In this document: piece by piece, positions 35,364 to 44,159 of the stretch
Numbering within the stretch: the first letter of the stretch is position 1
Layout: every line of letters begins with the position of its first letter
Source of the DNA: Chitinophaga oryziterrae
GTDB taxonomy: Bacteria > Bacteroidota > Bacteroidia > Chitinophagales > Chitinophagaceae
NCBI RefSeq assembly: GCF_009758125.1
Contig: NZ_WRXO01000004.1
Coordinates: 310,001-374,000 of the forward strand
Direction of reading: 5' to 3'
Length of the DNA stretch: 64,000 nucleotides
Position numbers and translations under genes: made by a program
Notes under the pieces: generated by a model
What the model saw: only the letters and a program-made list of their open reading frames with translations
Databases searched by the model: none
What the model was told of the DNA's origin: nothing

Positions 35364-36655
35364 GGTAATTTATATCCGTTGTGATATTGTGCAGCCAGGA
35401 GCTTATTGGCATCCGAATCATCAAACCTGTTCTTATCCCCGTCCCAATTCAGTTTCTTCCCTGTTTTATAGGCAATGTTTCCCAACTGTGCTATGGTGGC
35501 TACATGTGCACCTGCCTGTACCGGTGTATGCAGGTCTTCCAGTTTGCGTGATTTGATCACTTCGAGGAAGTTGACAGCATGCAGGTCCAGTCCATTATCC
35601 ACGGATAATTGTCTGGGTACGGCCTCCATTTTACCTTTCTCAGGAATTACTTCCCAACCGCCGCGATCCAATACCAGTGTACCATTATTGCCGATAAAGG
35701 CAATGCCATGATCACGTCCATAAGGGCCGCCGTCAATGCCGGTGGCATGTTCCCACTGGATGTTAAACCCGTCGAACTGGTAAACGGTAGTAAGAGTATC
35801 CGGTGTTTCTGCGGCATCGTCCGGGTAAGCGAATTTGCCGCCTGCAGCCATTACGGAAGTGGGATTTGCAGCTTTCATGCCTAATAAAGCGTAGTCTAAG
35901 AGATGCACGCCCCAGTCGGTCATTAAACCACCTGCATAGTCCCAGTACCAGCGGAAGTTGAAGTGAAAGCGGTTAGGGTTGAAGGGCCTTGTCTCGGCGG
36001 GTCCCAGCCAGGTTTTATAGTCAACGCCCGGAGGGGGAGTACCATCGGGTTGTTTGGGAATGGAATGCATCCAGCCCATATATGCCCAGGCTTTCACCAG
36101 GCGTACCTGTCCCAGTTTACCGGAATGCACGAAGGCAACGGCATCCTGGAAGTGTTTCTGGCTGCGTTGCCACTGGCCCACTTGTACTACGCGTTTGGTG
36201 CGTTCCTGTGCGGCTACCATGGCCTTAATTTCAGCGATAGAGTTGCCGAGGGGTTTCTCTACGTAAACGTCTTTTCCGGCCGATACGGCGTCTGTCATTT
36301 GCAGGCAATGCCAATGGTCGGGAGTGCCGATAACTACCGCATCAATGTCCTTGTCTTCCAGTAATCTGCGGTAATCGCTGTAGGCCTTTACTGCATATCC
36401 CCGTTGGGTGAGTTCGGCCACTCTTTTGTCCAGCACGTTCTTATCAACATCACAGAGGGCTACACATCTGGCAGCAGGGTTCTTTAGAATGGCATTCAGG
36501 TCGTTCCAGCCCATGCCGTTAATACCGATAGCGGCAATGTTCAGACGGTCGCTGGGAGCCATTGCGCGAAGGGAAGAGGGGAGTGCGGAAACCAGTCCTG
36601 CCCCGGCAACGATAGCGGAAGCAGAACGAATAAAGGTTCGTCTGGAGTTGTTCAT
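35351..36655 (-). CDS. Gfo/Idh/MocA family oxidoreductase, Tat-exported
   Basis: NAD(P)-dependent oxidoreductase of 434 residues. It begins with a twin-arginine signal (NNSRRTFIRSASAIVAGAGL), so it is folded with cofactor before export to the periplasm. The Rossmann start is LNIAAIGINGMGWNDLNAI, followed by the DAVVIGTPDHWHCLQMTDAV and VYVEKPLGNSIAE motifs, with the EKP lysine conserved in this family. The C-terminal domain contains WDYAGGLMTDWGVHLLDYAL, typical of the glycosidase-like Bacteroidetes members. The substrate is probably a sugar or sugar derivative. Its stop lies inside its terminator. Confidence 0.9.
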   Translation of the reverse strand: MNNSRRTFIRSASAIVAGAGLVSALPSSLRAMAPSDRLNIAAIGINGMGWNDLNAILKNPAARCVALCDVDKNVLDKRVAELTQRGYAVKAYSDYRRLLEDKDIDAVVIGTPDHWHCLQMTDAVSAGKDVYVEKPLGNSIAEIKAMVAAQERTKRVVQVGQWQRSQKHFQDAVAFVHSGKLGQVRLVKAWAYMGWMHSIPKQPDGTPPPGVDYKTWLGPAETRPFNPNRFHFNFRWYWDYAGGLMTDWGVHLLDYALLGMKAANPTSVMAAGGKFAYPDDAAETPDTLTTVYQFDGFNIQWEHATGIDGGPYGRDHGIAFIGNNGTLVLDRGGWEVIPEKGKMEAVPRQLSVDNGLDLHAVNFLEVIKSRKLEDLHTPVQAGAHVATIAQLGNIAYKTGKKLNWDGDKNRFDDSDANKLLAAQYHNGYKLPKSS

Positions 36656-36686
36656 ACGTGTTGTTTAATCGTGGAGGTGAAAATGA

Positions 36687-36716
36687 GAACAGAAAGCCGT
36701 TGGGAGCTTTCTGTTC
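36687..36716 (-). terminator. Probable terminator after the MoxR-like ATPase gene
   Basis: GAACAGAAAGC/GCTTTCTGTTC forms an 11-bp stem with an 8-nt loop, 12 nt after the stop codon on the minus strand. The following T-tract is poor (TCATTTTC), so the strength is uncertain. Confidence 0.55.
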
Positions 36717-36727
36717 CTTTATTGGAT

Positions 36728-38224
36728 TTAAAACTCTTCGTTTTCTTCTTCTGTGCCTGTACCGAAGTTCATCATGGTACCCAGCAGATCGCTGAAACGT
36801 GTTTCATTTTCTACTACTTTCTTGCTGATGAGGGAGTAGGAAGCAAGACCGTGTAATACGAATTCCATCAGCAGTAGCTGCTCTTTATTAGCAGCGCCGG
36901 GGAATTTCGCTTTTACCAGTTCTTTCAGTCCTTCTACTTTTTTCAGAGAAGTTTCATATTGCTTGTCGCTCACGTCCTGTAACAGCTGTACTGCATTGCC
37001 CTTATCGAACCATTGAATAACGGAGCGATAGGGGTTTTCGGCATTCGGGTTCTGTTTGCGTTTCTTGAAGGAGTCCGGATTAGGGAAGTACTGTGCAAAG
37101 ACGCTGCGTACGGCCTTATCCAGCAGGTTTACGGCCACCTGTAGTGGTCCTTCCTGTTCGCCTTCATATACTAGTTCTATTTTACCGGTGATAGCGGGGA
37201 TAATACCCTGTAAGTCGGCAATACGAACATGTGTATCTTTTTCTTTGTTGATGATAGCCCTGCGTTCGCCGGCGCTCACTGCGTTCTCGTAAGCTGCGAT
37301 GGTAAGACGGGCAGAGACACCGCTCTTTTTGTCCACGTATTCGCTGTTACGGGCTTCAAAGGCCACCTGTTCTATCAGGCGTTTGATCATATCGCTGATC
37401 TGTACATGCCGCTGTTCCTCGTGTACGTTGGCTTCCTGTTCGGTGATGAGCAGGGAGTTCTCTACATTCTTAGGATAGTGCGTGATGATCTGGCTTTCGA
37501 TACGGTCTTTCAGAGGTGTTACGATGGAACCGCGGTTGGTGTAATCTTCCGGGTTAGCGGTGAACACGAACAGGATATCCAGGGGCATCCTTACTTTGAA
37601 ACCACGGATCTGTATATCGCCTTCCTGGAGGATGTTGAACAGGGATACCTGTATACGGGCCTGCAGGTCGGGGAGTTCATTGATAACGAAGATACCGCGG
37701 TTAGAGCGGGGGATGATACCGAAGTGGATCACTCTTTCATCTGCATAATTCAGCTTCAGGTTGGCAGCTTTGATAGGATCGATATCACCTACCAGGTCGG
37801 CCACGGAAACGTCCGGGGTCGCCAGCTTTTCGCCATAGCGCGCTTCTCTTGGTATCCAGGCGATAGGTGTTTTATCACCCAGTTCTGCTACCAGGTCGCG
37901 TGCATAGCGGGACAGCGGATCGAACGGATTGTCATTTACTTCAGAGCCTTCCACGATGGGGATGAATTCATCCAGTAAGGTAACCATCTGCCTGGCCATA
38001 CGGGTTTTTGCTTGTCCGCGAAGTCCCAGGAACAGGATATTATGACGGGAGAGGAGCGCTCTTTCTGTATCGGGGATAACGGTATCTTCATAACCGATGA
38101 TCCCTGGGAAAGCATTCTCTTTTTTTTGCAGTTTACTTACCAGGTTCTGCCTGATCTCTTCTTTTACGGATTTGGGTTTGTAGCCACTCTTCTTTAACTC
38201 ACCTAACGTTCGGATGTTATTCAT
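36728..38224 (-). CDS. MoxR/magnesium-chelatase-like AAA+ ATPase
   Basis: AAA+ ATPase of 498 residues. Walker A is GLRGQAKT (about residues 67-74; Ala in the sixth position, as in MoxR relatives). The Walker B strand reads GIFVINELPDL, with NE in place of DE. The segment FVFTANPEDYTNRGSIVTPLKDRI holds sensor 1 and the arginine finger region, as in chelatase I subunits. The ATG at 38224 is preferred to the in-frame TTG at 38230. It lies 20 nt after the VWA gene, forming the classic MoxR-VWA pair thought to remodel or insert metals into target proteins. The client is unknown; no chelatase H subunit is present. Confidence 0.86.
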   Translation of the reverse strand: MNNIRTLGELKKSGYKPKSVKEEIRQNLVSKLQKKENAFPGIIGYEDTVIPDTERALLSRHNILFLGLRGQAKTRMARQMVTLLDEFIPIVEGSEVNDNPFDPLSRYARDLVAELGDKTPIAWIPREARYGEKLATPDVSVADLVGDIDPIKAANLKLNYADERVIHFGIIPRSNRGIFVINELPDLQARIQVSLFNILQEGDIQIRGFKVRMPLDILFVFTANPEDYTNRGSIVTPLKDRIESQIITHYPKNVENSLLITEQEANVHEEQRHVQISDMIKRLIEQVAFEARNSEYVDKKSGVSARLTIAAYENAVSAGERRAIINKEKDTHVRIADLQGIIPAITGKIELVYEGEQEGPLQVAVNLLDKAVRSVFAQYFPNPDSFKKRKQNPNAENPYRSVIQWFDKGNAVQLLQDVSDKQYETSLKKVEGLKELVKAKFPGAANKEQLLLMEFVLHGLASYSLISKKVVENETRFSDLLGTMMNFGTGTEEENEEF

Positions 38225-38244
38225 ATACAATTTTAAATAAATTA

Positions 38245-39339
38245 TTACACTGTTTTTCGTTTCCCGTTTTCGAAGTCGAAGAAGAGAAATTGTCCCAGTT
38301 TGTCAAGGCCGGAAAAGAAGGCTTTCCCGTTGTTTGTTTCTGTGAATTCCGTTACAAACTTCTGTAACCACGGATCTGTGGCTACCATGAAGGTGGTGAT
38401 GGGAATTTTCAGTTTTTTGCATTGGGCCGCGAGGTTGAGGGTGCGGTTGAGGATTTTGCGATCCAGTCCAAAGCTGTTTTTGTAGTAGTCTTTACCGATT
38501 TTCAGGCAGGTAGGTTTCCCGTCTGTGATCATAAAGATCTGTTTGTTCGGATTACGGCGGCGTCTTAAAATATCCATGGCCAGTTCCAGTCCTGCTACGG
38601 TATTGGTATGGTAAGGGCCTACCTGCAGATACGGGAGATCTTTGATCTCTATCTGCCAGGCGTCGTTACCGAACACGATGATATCCAGTGTATCCTTGGG
38701 ATAGCGGGTGGTGATCAGTTCACTCAGTGCCATGGCCACTTTTTTGGCGGGCGTGATACGATCTTCCCCGTAGAGGATCATGGAATGGGAGATATCTATC
38801 ATCAGGGCGGTGGACGTTTGTGTTTTAAAGTCCGTTTCCTGGATTTCCAGGTCGTCCTGACTGATATTAAAGCTCTCTACCCCGTGATTGATCTGTGCAT
38901 TCCGGATAGAAGCGGTGATATCGATCTGTTCGAGGGCATCGCCGAACTGATATGGACGTGTATCGGCGTTCAGCTCATCTCCCTGTCCTGATTTACGGAT
39001 ATTGTGGTTGCCGACGTTGGTCTTTTTTAATTTGCCGAAGATCTCTTCCAGGGCTTTTTTGCGGATATCCTGTTCTGTTTTGCCGGTGATCTGTACTTCA
39101 CCTGTGCCTTCATTTTCTTTCAGGTATCCTTTTTCTTTGAGTTCCTGTATGAAATCCCCGATCCCGTAATCTTTGTCTGTAAGTTGATACTCTTTGTCGA
39201 GTTCGGTGAGCCACTGCAGCGCTTCGCTAACGTCGCCGCTGGTGTAGGTTAGCAATTGAGTAAACACGTCCAGTAGCTTCTCAAATGGCGATTTTCCCTG
39301 CTCCTCGGGTTCAAATTTGGAAAAATGTATGCCTCTCAT
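38245..39339 (-). CDS. VWA domain protein, partner of the MoxR-like ATPase
   Basis: Cytoplasmic protein of 364 residues without signal peptide or membrane helix. Residues 1-160 are a helical adaptor region rich in charge. The von Willebrand A domain follows, with a complete MIDAS: DxSxS as D182, S184 and S186 in MIDISHSMI, a threonine-containing loop, and the ITDGKPT aspartate. It precedes the ATPase gene by 20 nt on the same transcript. In this system type the VWA protein is the metal-binding adaptor for the AAA+ ring. Confidence 0.86.
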   Translation of the reverse strand: MRGIHFSKFEPEEQGKSPFEKLLDVFTQLLTYTSGDVSEALQWLTELDKEYQLTDKDYGIGDFIQELKEKGYLKENEGTGEVQITGKTEQDIRKKALEEIFGKLKKTNVGNHNIRKSGQGDELNADTRPYQFGDALEQIDITASIRNAQINHGVESFNISQDDLEIQETDFKTQTSTALMIDISHSMILYGEDRITPAKKVAMALSELITTRYPKDTLDIIVFGNDAWQIEIKDLPYLQVGPYHTNTVAGLELAMDILRRRRNPNKQIFMITDGKPTCLKIGKDYYKNSFGLDRKILNRTLNLAAQCKKLKIPITTFMVATDPWLQKFVTEFTETNNGKAFFSGLDKLGQFLFFDFENGKRKTV

Positions 39340-39518
39340 AATAGTTCTAAATTAATGAATTTAGTTGGGATGCGCGATAGTCCATGATCAATGGTAATTA
39401 GAAGGGATATAAAGTATTGATAACTATATAAATAAGTAACTTATTTGCTTTCTTCACCGAAAGCAGCTATTTTTCGCTAACGGTCTTTTCCTGATTATCA
39501 ATTAAAAAAATATAGCAG

Positions 39519-40346
39519 ATGATGAAACGAATTTTGTTAGCTGGCGCGATGATGGTGTCCACGTTAGGTTTTTCACAGACGAAGGCAGATAAGCTTGGCT
39601 GGAAACTGGGCTCACAGGCATATACATTTAACAGGTTTACACTGGCAGAGGCACTGGATAAGATGGACAGCGTAGGCGTTCATTATGTGGAATGTTATAA
39701 CGGTCAGAAGATAGGTGGTGGTATTGAGGGTGTTTTCGAATGGAAAATGGATGCTGCAAAACAGGCCAGGGTAAAAGCGCTTTTTAAGCAAAAGAATAAG
39801 GTGCTGGTAGCATATGGTGTGTTATCTCCTGCGGATGAAAAAGAATGGGTAGATGTATTCAATTTTGCAAAAGCAATGGGAATACAGGTAATAACAGCAG
39901 AGCCTAAACGCGAACATTGGGACCTGGTATCTAAATTGTGTGATCAGTACCAGATCAAGGTAGCTATCCACGATCATCCGAAACCAAGTCATTACTGGCA
40001 TCCGGACAGCGTTCTCGTCGCTATCAAAGGACGTAGCCCGCTGATGGGTTCCTGCGCAGATATCGGGCATTGGGTACGTTCAGGACTGGACCCTGTTGAG
40101 TGTCTGAAAATGCTGAAAGGCCATGTGTTACATTCTCATTTCAAAGATCTCAACGAAAAATCTCCTGATGCACATGATGTTGTCTGGGGTACAGGTGTTT
40201 CCAATATTTCAGGTGTACTGGCTGAGTTAAAAGCACAGCATTTCAGGGGAATGTTCTCTGTAGAATATGAGTATCATTGGGAGAACAGTGTTCCTGAGGT
40301 AAAAGAAAGTGTGAAGTACTGGTGGGCACAGGTGAATAAGTTATAA
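39519..40346 (+). CDS. Exported sugar phosphate isomerase/epimerase-type TIM barrel
   Basis: Protein of 275 residues with a signal peptide (RILLAGAMMVSTLGFSQT) and a xylose-isomerase-like TIM barrel. Typical pieces are GWKLGSQAYTFNRFTLAEAL at the start, the metal-side KVAIHDHPKPSHYWHP with its histidines, GSCADIGHWVRSGLDPV with the aspartate and histidine, HSHFKDLNE, and FSVEYEYHWENS with a glutamate near the C-terminus. These proteins isomerise or epimerise sugars or cyclitols, here apparently in the periplasm. The precise substrate is unknown. Confidence 0.85.
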   Translation: MMKRILLAGAMMVSTLGFSQTKADKLGWKLGSQAYTFNRFTLAEALDKMDSVGVHYVECYNGQKIGGGIEGVFEWKMDAAKQARVKALFKQKNKVLVAYGVLSPADEKEWVDVFNFAKAMGIQVITAEPKREHWDLVSKLCDQYQIKVAIHDHPKPSHYWHPDSVLVAIKGRSPLMGSCADIGHWVRSGLDPVECLKMLKGHVLHSHFKDLNEKSPDAHDVVWGTGVSNISGVLAELKAQHFRGMFSVEYEYHWENSVPEVKESVKYWWAQVNKL

Positions 40347-40367
40347 TTATACCCTGAATAGGTTCTG

Positions 40368-40453
40368 AACGGCTCTTGAACAGGTTTATCCTCCGTTTAT
40401 CCTCCGTTAAAAGACGGAGGATAAACGGAGGATAAACCTGTTCAAGAGCCGTT
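40368..40453. repeat. 40-bp perfect inverted repeat made of 11-nt modules
   Basis: Arms 40368-40407 and 40414-40453 are perfect reverse complements around a 6-nt loop (TAAAAG). Within each arm GTTTATCCTCC-type units repeat with an 11-nt period (xxGTTTA starts at 40382, 40393 and 40404). It begins 21 nt after the TIM-barrel gene. A TTTTG tail would permit termination on the plus strand, but the length is far beyond a normal terminator. Related in design to 53233-53342. Confidence 0.85.
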
Positions 40454-40498
40454 TTGTTCCTCTTTTATGTAAATCAAATTCAGTTTGAATGTTATTGG

Positions 40499-40643
40499 CA
40501 GATGTTATTATTCATAAATACACTGCATCTGACTGTTTAGTTCTCTGATGTAGCTTTGGAATACGGGTTGAGGATTTGTATTTCAATTTAACTTCACCTG
40601 ATATTCACGTCAGATAAGGTGTATTTATGAACAATAACATCTG
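40499..40643. repeat. 145-bp imperfect palindrome, MITE-like
   Basis: The ends 40499-40533 and 40609-40643 are inverted repeats matching at 31 of 35 positions, separated by 75 nt with no coding capacity. The first 25 positions hold a single mismatch (CAGATGTTATT then TTCATAAATACAC). It may be a small non-autonomous mobile element or a structured RNA. No target-site duplication is obvious. Confidence 0.55.
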
Positions 40644-40700
40644 GTGCGAAGATTATATAATCAAACTAAGTTACTACCCAAATTCCCGAATCCAGCAATA

Positions 40701-40738
40701 AAAAAAGCCCCGGTCGATATTCGACCGGGGCTTTTTTT
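40701..40738. terminator. Bidirectional terminator between convergent genes
   Basis: AGCCCCGGTCGA/TCGACCGGGGCT (40706-40717 with 40721-40732), a 12-bp GC-rich stem with a 3-nt loop, flanked by A-run and T-run on the two sides. Confidence 0.9.
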
Positions 40739-40752
40739 ATTGATCAGCTATA

Positions 40753-43700
40753 TTATTTGTTGGTAGTATCTTCCTGGGTACTGATAACCGGAGTTTGTTC
40801 CTGCACACCTCTGCGTGTGGAATCACTGAAGTCCTGTTTCATACGTCCCAGCAGGGAGATGAACTGTTCGGCCATCTGACCATCGTGTTGAAGATCGCTG
40901 GTCATTTTGGATGAAGGCAGCTGGCGGTAATAATTCAGCTGCTGGTTGCAATCCTTGATGATCTTCTGAGCAATTTCATCTGCTTTTTTCTTATCACCAG
41001 CCAGGTAGTATGCGTATACAGTCTGCATAGAGCTGTAGTTATACATTTGTCCTGGTGTGGTCATTGCATAAGGGAAGGTATTTTCCAGCAGGTTTTTATC
41101 TGCTTTATTCAGCACGGTTAATGCGGAATCCTTCTTGTTGTCTATTGCCAGTGCTGTACCTAGACGGGTATAAGCGTTCCTTACGTATTGCAGCAGCTTA
41201 CGGTTAGGTTCATCGAAGTAAGTGCCGTTTATGTTAGCACCACCAAAGGAGAACTTATTCATAAGGTTGTTATACATCATAGGAACGTTCACATTCTTCT
41301 CAGCACCCATCGGATCGTTGCTTTCTTCTTTCTTCAGCGGCACCAGGCGGTAGGTAAGACCATCCATACGGAGATAATCGTTGATACCCAGGTCGGTAGG
41401 GCTGGTAAAGTAGATAGGGCGTTTCCAGTTGTTAGCGGTGATGATATCATATACTGCCAGGTCGTTCTTCAGCAGGTATTGTTTGCTGATCTGGAAAGGC
41501 AGTTGTGGTAAAATCCTGGCGCTGTCGTGGATATCCACTACACCGCTATTGATAGCCTGGGCCACATCAACAGGGATAAACAGCTTCTGCGCAGGCAGGT
41601 AGTTCTGTTGTTCACCATCCTGGGTGGTCAGCTTGGCGCGTGGATCATCTGTACCCATGAAATCCATTACTTCTTTCAGGTTGTAGAACTTATCCTGCGG
41701 GAAGGTACCGGCGTCATAGAAACGGATGTAATTGCGTGTTTCGCCACGGTATTTATCAGGAGTCCAGCTCATTGGTACTCCAGGGCTCTGGTTTACCATC
41801 TGGCGCTGCTGATCGATGTACCAGTCAACTCCCAGTAAGCTGAGGTTGATAACACGAACGTCAGGGCGGATATTTTCCACTTCCTGAGCATACCACAGCG
41901 GGTAGGTATCGTTATCACCTACGGTGAAGAGGATCGCGTTAGGAGCGCAGGAATTGAGGTAATCACTGGCCACGTCGCGGGCTACTGTTTTGGTAGAGCG
42001 GTCGTGGTCGTCCCATTCCTGGAAGCCCATCAGTACCGGTACAGCCAGCAGGCATACCAATGTAGCGATAGGCGCCGCAACGGAGAGTTTCGTTTTCTTC
42101 TTCAGGAACTCGTATACTGCCAGTACCCCGATACCTATCCAGATGGCGTAAGCATAGAAGGAGCCAACGTATGCGTAGTCACGTTCACGAGGCTGGTTAC
42201 CTGCCTGGTTAAGGTACAGGACGATAGCGAAGCCGGTGAAGAAGAACAGCAGACCAGCGATCAGGCTGTCCCTGCGATGGAATTTGTAGTGATATAACAG
42301 TCCTAAGATACCTAAGATGAAAGGTAACATGAAGAGTCTGTTATGAGCTTTATTATCTTTCAGACTATCAGGCATTGCTGACTGATCGCCATAGAAAATG
42401 TTATCGATGAAGTTGATACCGGTGATCCAGTTACCATCACGTACGTTACCGTAACCCTGGGTATCATTTTGTTTACCGGAGAAGTTCCACATGAAGTAGC
42501 GGAAGTACATGAAACCTACCTGGTATTCTACAAAGAATTTCACGTTATCTCCGAAAGAAGGACGTTCACCCTGTTGTAAACCCAGGAAGTTGCGGTAGTA
42601 ATCAGCATGGCCCTGGTCGTTACTTCCATCCCATACGCGGGGGAACAACATTTTATCTTCAGCAGCATATACCGGTTCCTGTTTCTTACCGGCAATTTCG
42701 TATTTATCCTTACCACGGGCATATACGTTACCGGTTTCCTTGTATTCGGTAGGGTGTGCAGTGAACACCTGACCATAAATCAGCGGGAAGTCACCGTATT
42801 GTTCACGGCCAAGGTAGCCTACCAGGGAGATCGGGTTATCTACGTTGTACATATCCACGGAAGGATTGGCCGTAGACCTCACCATGGTGGTAATGTAAGT
42901 AGAGTAACCGAGTAACAGGAAGAGTACGGAGTAGATGGTGAGTTTGGTCATGTGCCATGCACCGGCCGTATCCAGTTTCACACCAAAAAGGCGCAGGAAA
43001 TAAGGAACGAACAGAACGATCGCAGCTAATACCAGTTTCACGAATACGGTACCACCACCATCGCCGTCATTGAAAGCCGGGATGATGATCACGGAAGCAA
43101 CGAGGATCAGTGGCGCGTAGATACCGAATTTGCGGTTCTTTAACCCATAGAGCAGTATACCTATCAGTACGATAAAGTAGAAGGCAAAACCGGAGAAGAA
43201 AGGCATGCCCAGGGTGTTCTTGAAGAACACGTCCATGTAACCGGAGGATTTGATGGTATCCTGGATAATGAATTTCTGTACCATGCCGGTAACAGCACAA
43301 CCTACCAGGAAGGCCCAGAAGGTACCCATTGGGGTTACTTTGTAACGTCTGAAATAATAGACCATTACAATAGACGGTATGGTGAGGAGGTTCAGTAAGT
43401 GTACTCCAATGGAGAGACCCATCAGGAAGGCGATGAGAATGATCCAGCGGTCCGCATAAGGCTCATCTGCCTCATGTTCCCATTTAAGGATGGCCCAGAA
43501 TACAATAGCTGTGAAGAAGGAGGACATCGCGTATACCTCACCTTCAACAGCGGAGAACCAGAATGAATCGGAGAAAGTGTAAGCCAATGCACCAACAGCA
43601 CCGGCGCCCATGATAGCGATCATTTTTTCGCCGGAGATGGGTTCACCGTTCTTTACCATCAGGCGACGGGCAAAGTGAGTGATAGTCCAGAAAAGGAAAA

Positions 43701-43965
43701 GAATAGTGAAGCCACTGGCCAGGGCAGACATTGCATTAACACCTAATGCAGCCTGTGATGGCTTCAGGAACATGGTAAATAATCTACCTAACAGCACAAA
43801 CAGTGGCGCACCTGGTGGGTGAGGGACCTGCACTTTGTAGGCACTGGAAATGAACTCGCCGCAGTCCCACAAGCTGCCGGTAGCCTCCATAGTCATTAAG
43901 TAGACAGTGCAGGCAATGATACAAATAACCCAACCCACAATGTTGTTGGTCCTTTTAAAATTCAT
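40753..43965 (-). CDS. DUF2723 membrane protein (GT117-type glycosyltransferase family)
   Basis: Large membrane protein of 1070 residues. Residues 10-650 hold about a dozen helices, with the DUF2723 signature near the start: ATGSLWDCGEFISSAYKVQVPHPPGAP read in two parts (SLWDCGEFISSAYKVQ, then PHPPGAPLFVLLGRLF), where the early Asp/Glu pair corresponds to the GT-C catalytic acids. A motif NQPRERDYAYVGSFYAYAIW lies near residue 600. The C-terminal 400 residues are extracytoplasmic, with TPR-like helices at the end. The family is linked to protein O-mannosylation-type transfer. It is monocistronic, between a terminator and its own promoter box. Confidence 0.88.
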   Translation of the reverse strand: MNFKRTNNIVGWVICIIACTVYLMTMEATGSLWDCGEFISSAYKVQVPHPPGAPLFVLLGRLFTMFLKPSQAALGVNAMSALASGFTILFLFWTITHFARRLMVKNGEPISGEKMIAIMGAGAVGALAYTFSDSFWFSAVEGEVYAMSSFFTAIVFWAILKWEHEADEPYADRWIILIAFLMGLSIGVHLLNLLTIPSIVMVYYFRRYKVTPMGTFWAFLVGCAVTGMVQKFIIQDTIKSSGYMDVFFKNTLGMPFFSGFAFYFIVLIGILLYGLKNRKFGIYAPLILVASVIIIPAFNDGDGGGTVFVKLVLAAIVLFVPYFLRLFGVKLDTAGAWHMTKLTIYSVLFLLLGYSTYITTMVRSTANPSVDMYNVDNPISLVGYLGREQYGDFPLIYGQVFTAHPTEYKETGNVYARGKDKYEIAGKKQEPVYAAEDKMLFPRVWDGSNDQGHADYYRNFLGLQQGERPSFGDNVKFFVEYQVGFMYFRYFMWNFSGKQNDTQGYGNVRDGNWITGINFIDNIFYGDQSAMPDSLKDNKAHNRLFMLPFILGILGLLYHYKFHRRDSLIAGLLFFFTGFAIVLYLNQAGNQPRERDYAYVGSFYAYAIWIGIGVLAVYEFLKKKTKLSVAAPIATLVCLLAVPVLMGFQEWDDHDRSTKTVARDVASDYLNSCAPNAILFTVGDNDTYPLWYAQEVENIRPDVRVINLSLLGVDWYIDQQRQMVNQSPGVPMSWTPDKYRGETRNYIRFYDAGTFPQDKFYNLKEVMDFMGTDDPRAKLTTQDGEQQNYLPAQKLFIPVDVAQAINSGVVDIHDSARILPQLPFQISKQYLLKNDLAVYDIITANNWKRPIYFTSPTDLGINDYLRMDGLTYRLVPLKKEESNDPMGAEKNVNVPMMYNNLMNKFSFGGANINGTYFDEPNRKLLQYVRNAYTRLGTALAIDNKKDSALTVLNKADKNLLENTFPYAMTTPGQMYNYSSMQTVYAYYLAGDKKKADEIAQKIIKDCNQQLNYYRQLPSSKMTSDLQHDGQMAEQFISLLGRMKQDFSDSTRRGVQEQTPVISTQEDTTNK

Positions 43966-43984
43966 AGAGATGTTTTAGGTCCGA

Positions 43985-43992
43985 CAAAAATA
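43985..43992 (-). promoter_or_regulatory. Promoter -7 box of the DUF2723 gene
   Basis: TATTTTTG on the minus strand (TAnnTTTG), ending 19 nt before the ATG at 43965. No TTG at the ideal distance. Confidence 0.45.
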
Positions 43993-44159
43993 GAAAAAGT
44001 GGCAAATTATGATAATTAAGGATAACAGTTTTAACTTTTTCTTTAATAAGTTATTTTTTACCTTTTTGCGGGATTTTCGTAAGTGATTGGTTTGGTCGAT
44101 TATATATGTGCATATAGCGTATGTTTTGGGCAGTCTGTAGGTATTGTGGGGGTAAATGG

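Noticed and set aside
36728..38224. Long plus-strand open frame opposite the ATPase (about 37229-37978)
   Set aside because: Antisense to an intact AAA+ gene with clear motifs; its translation has the composition of a reverse-strand shadow.
36728..39339. Magnesium or cobalt chelatase for tetrapyrrole synthesis
   Set aside because: No large H/CobN subunit and no other tetrapyrrole genes nearby; the pair is better described as generic MoxR-VWA.
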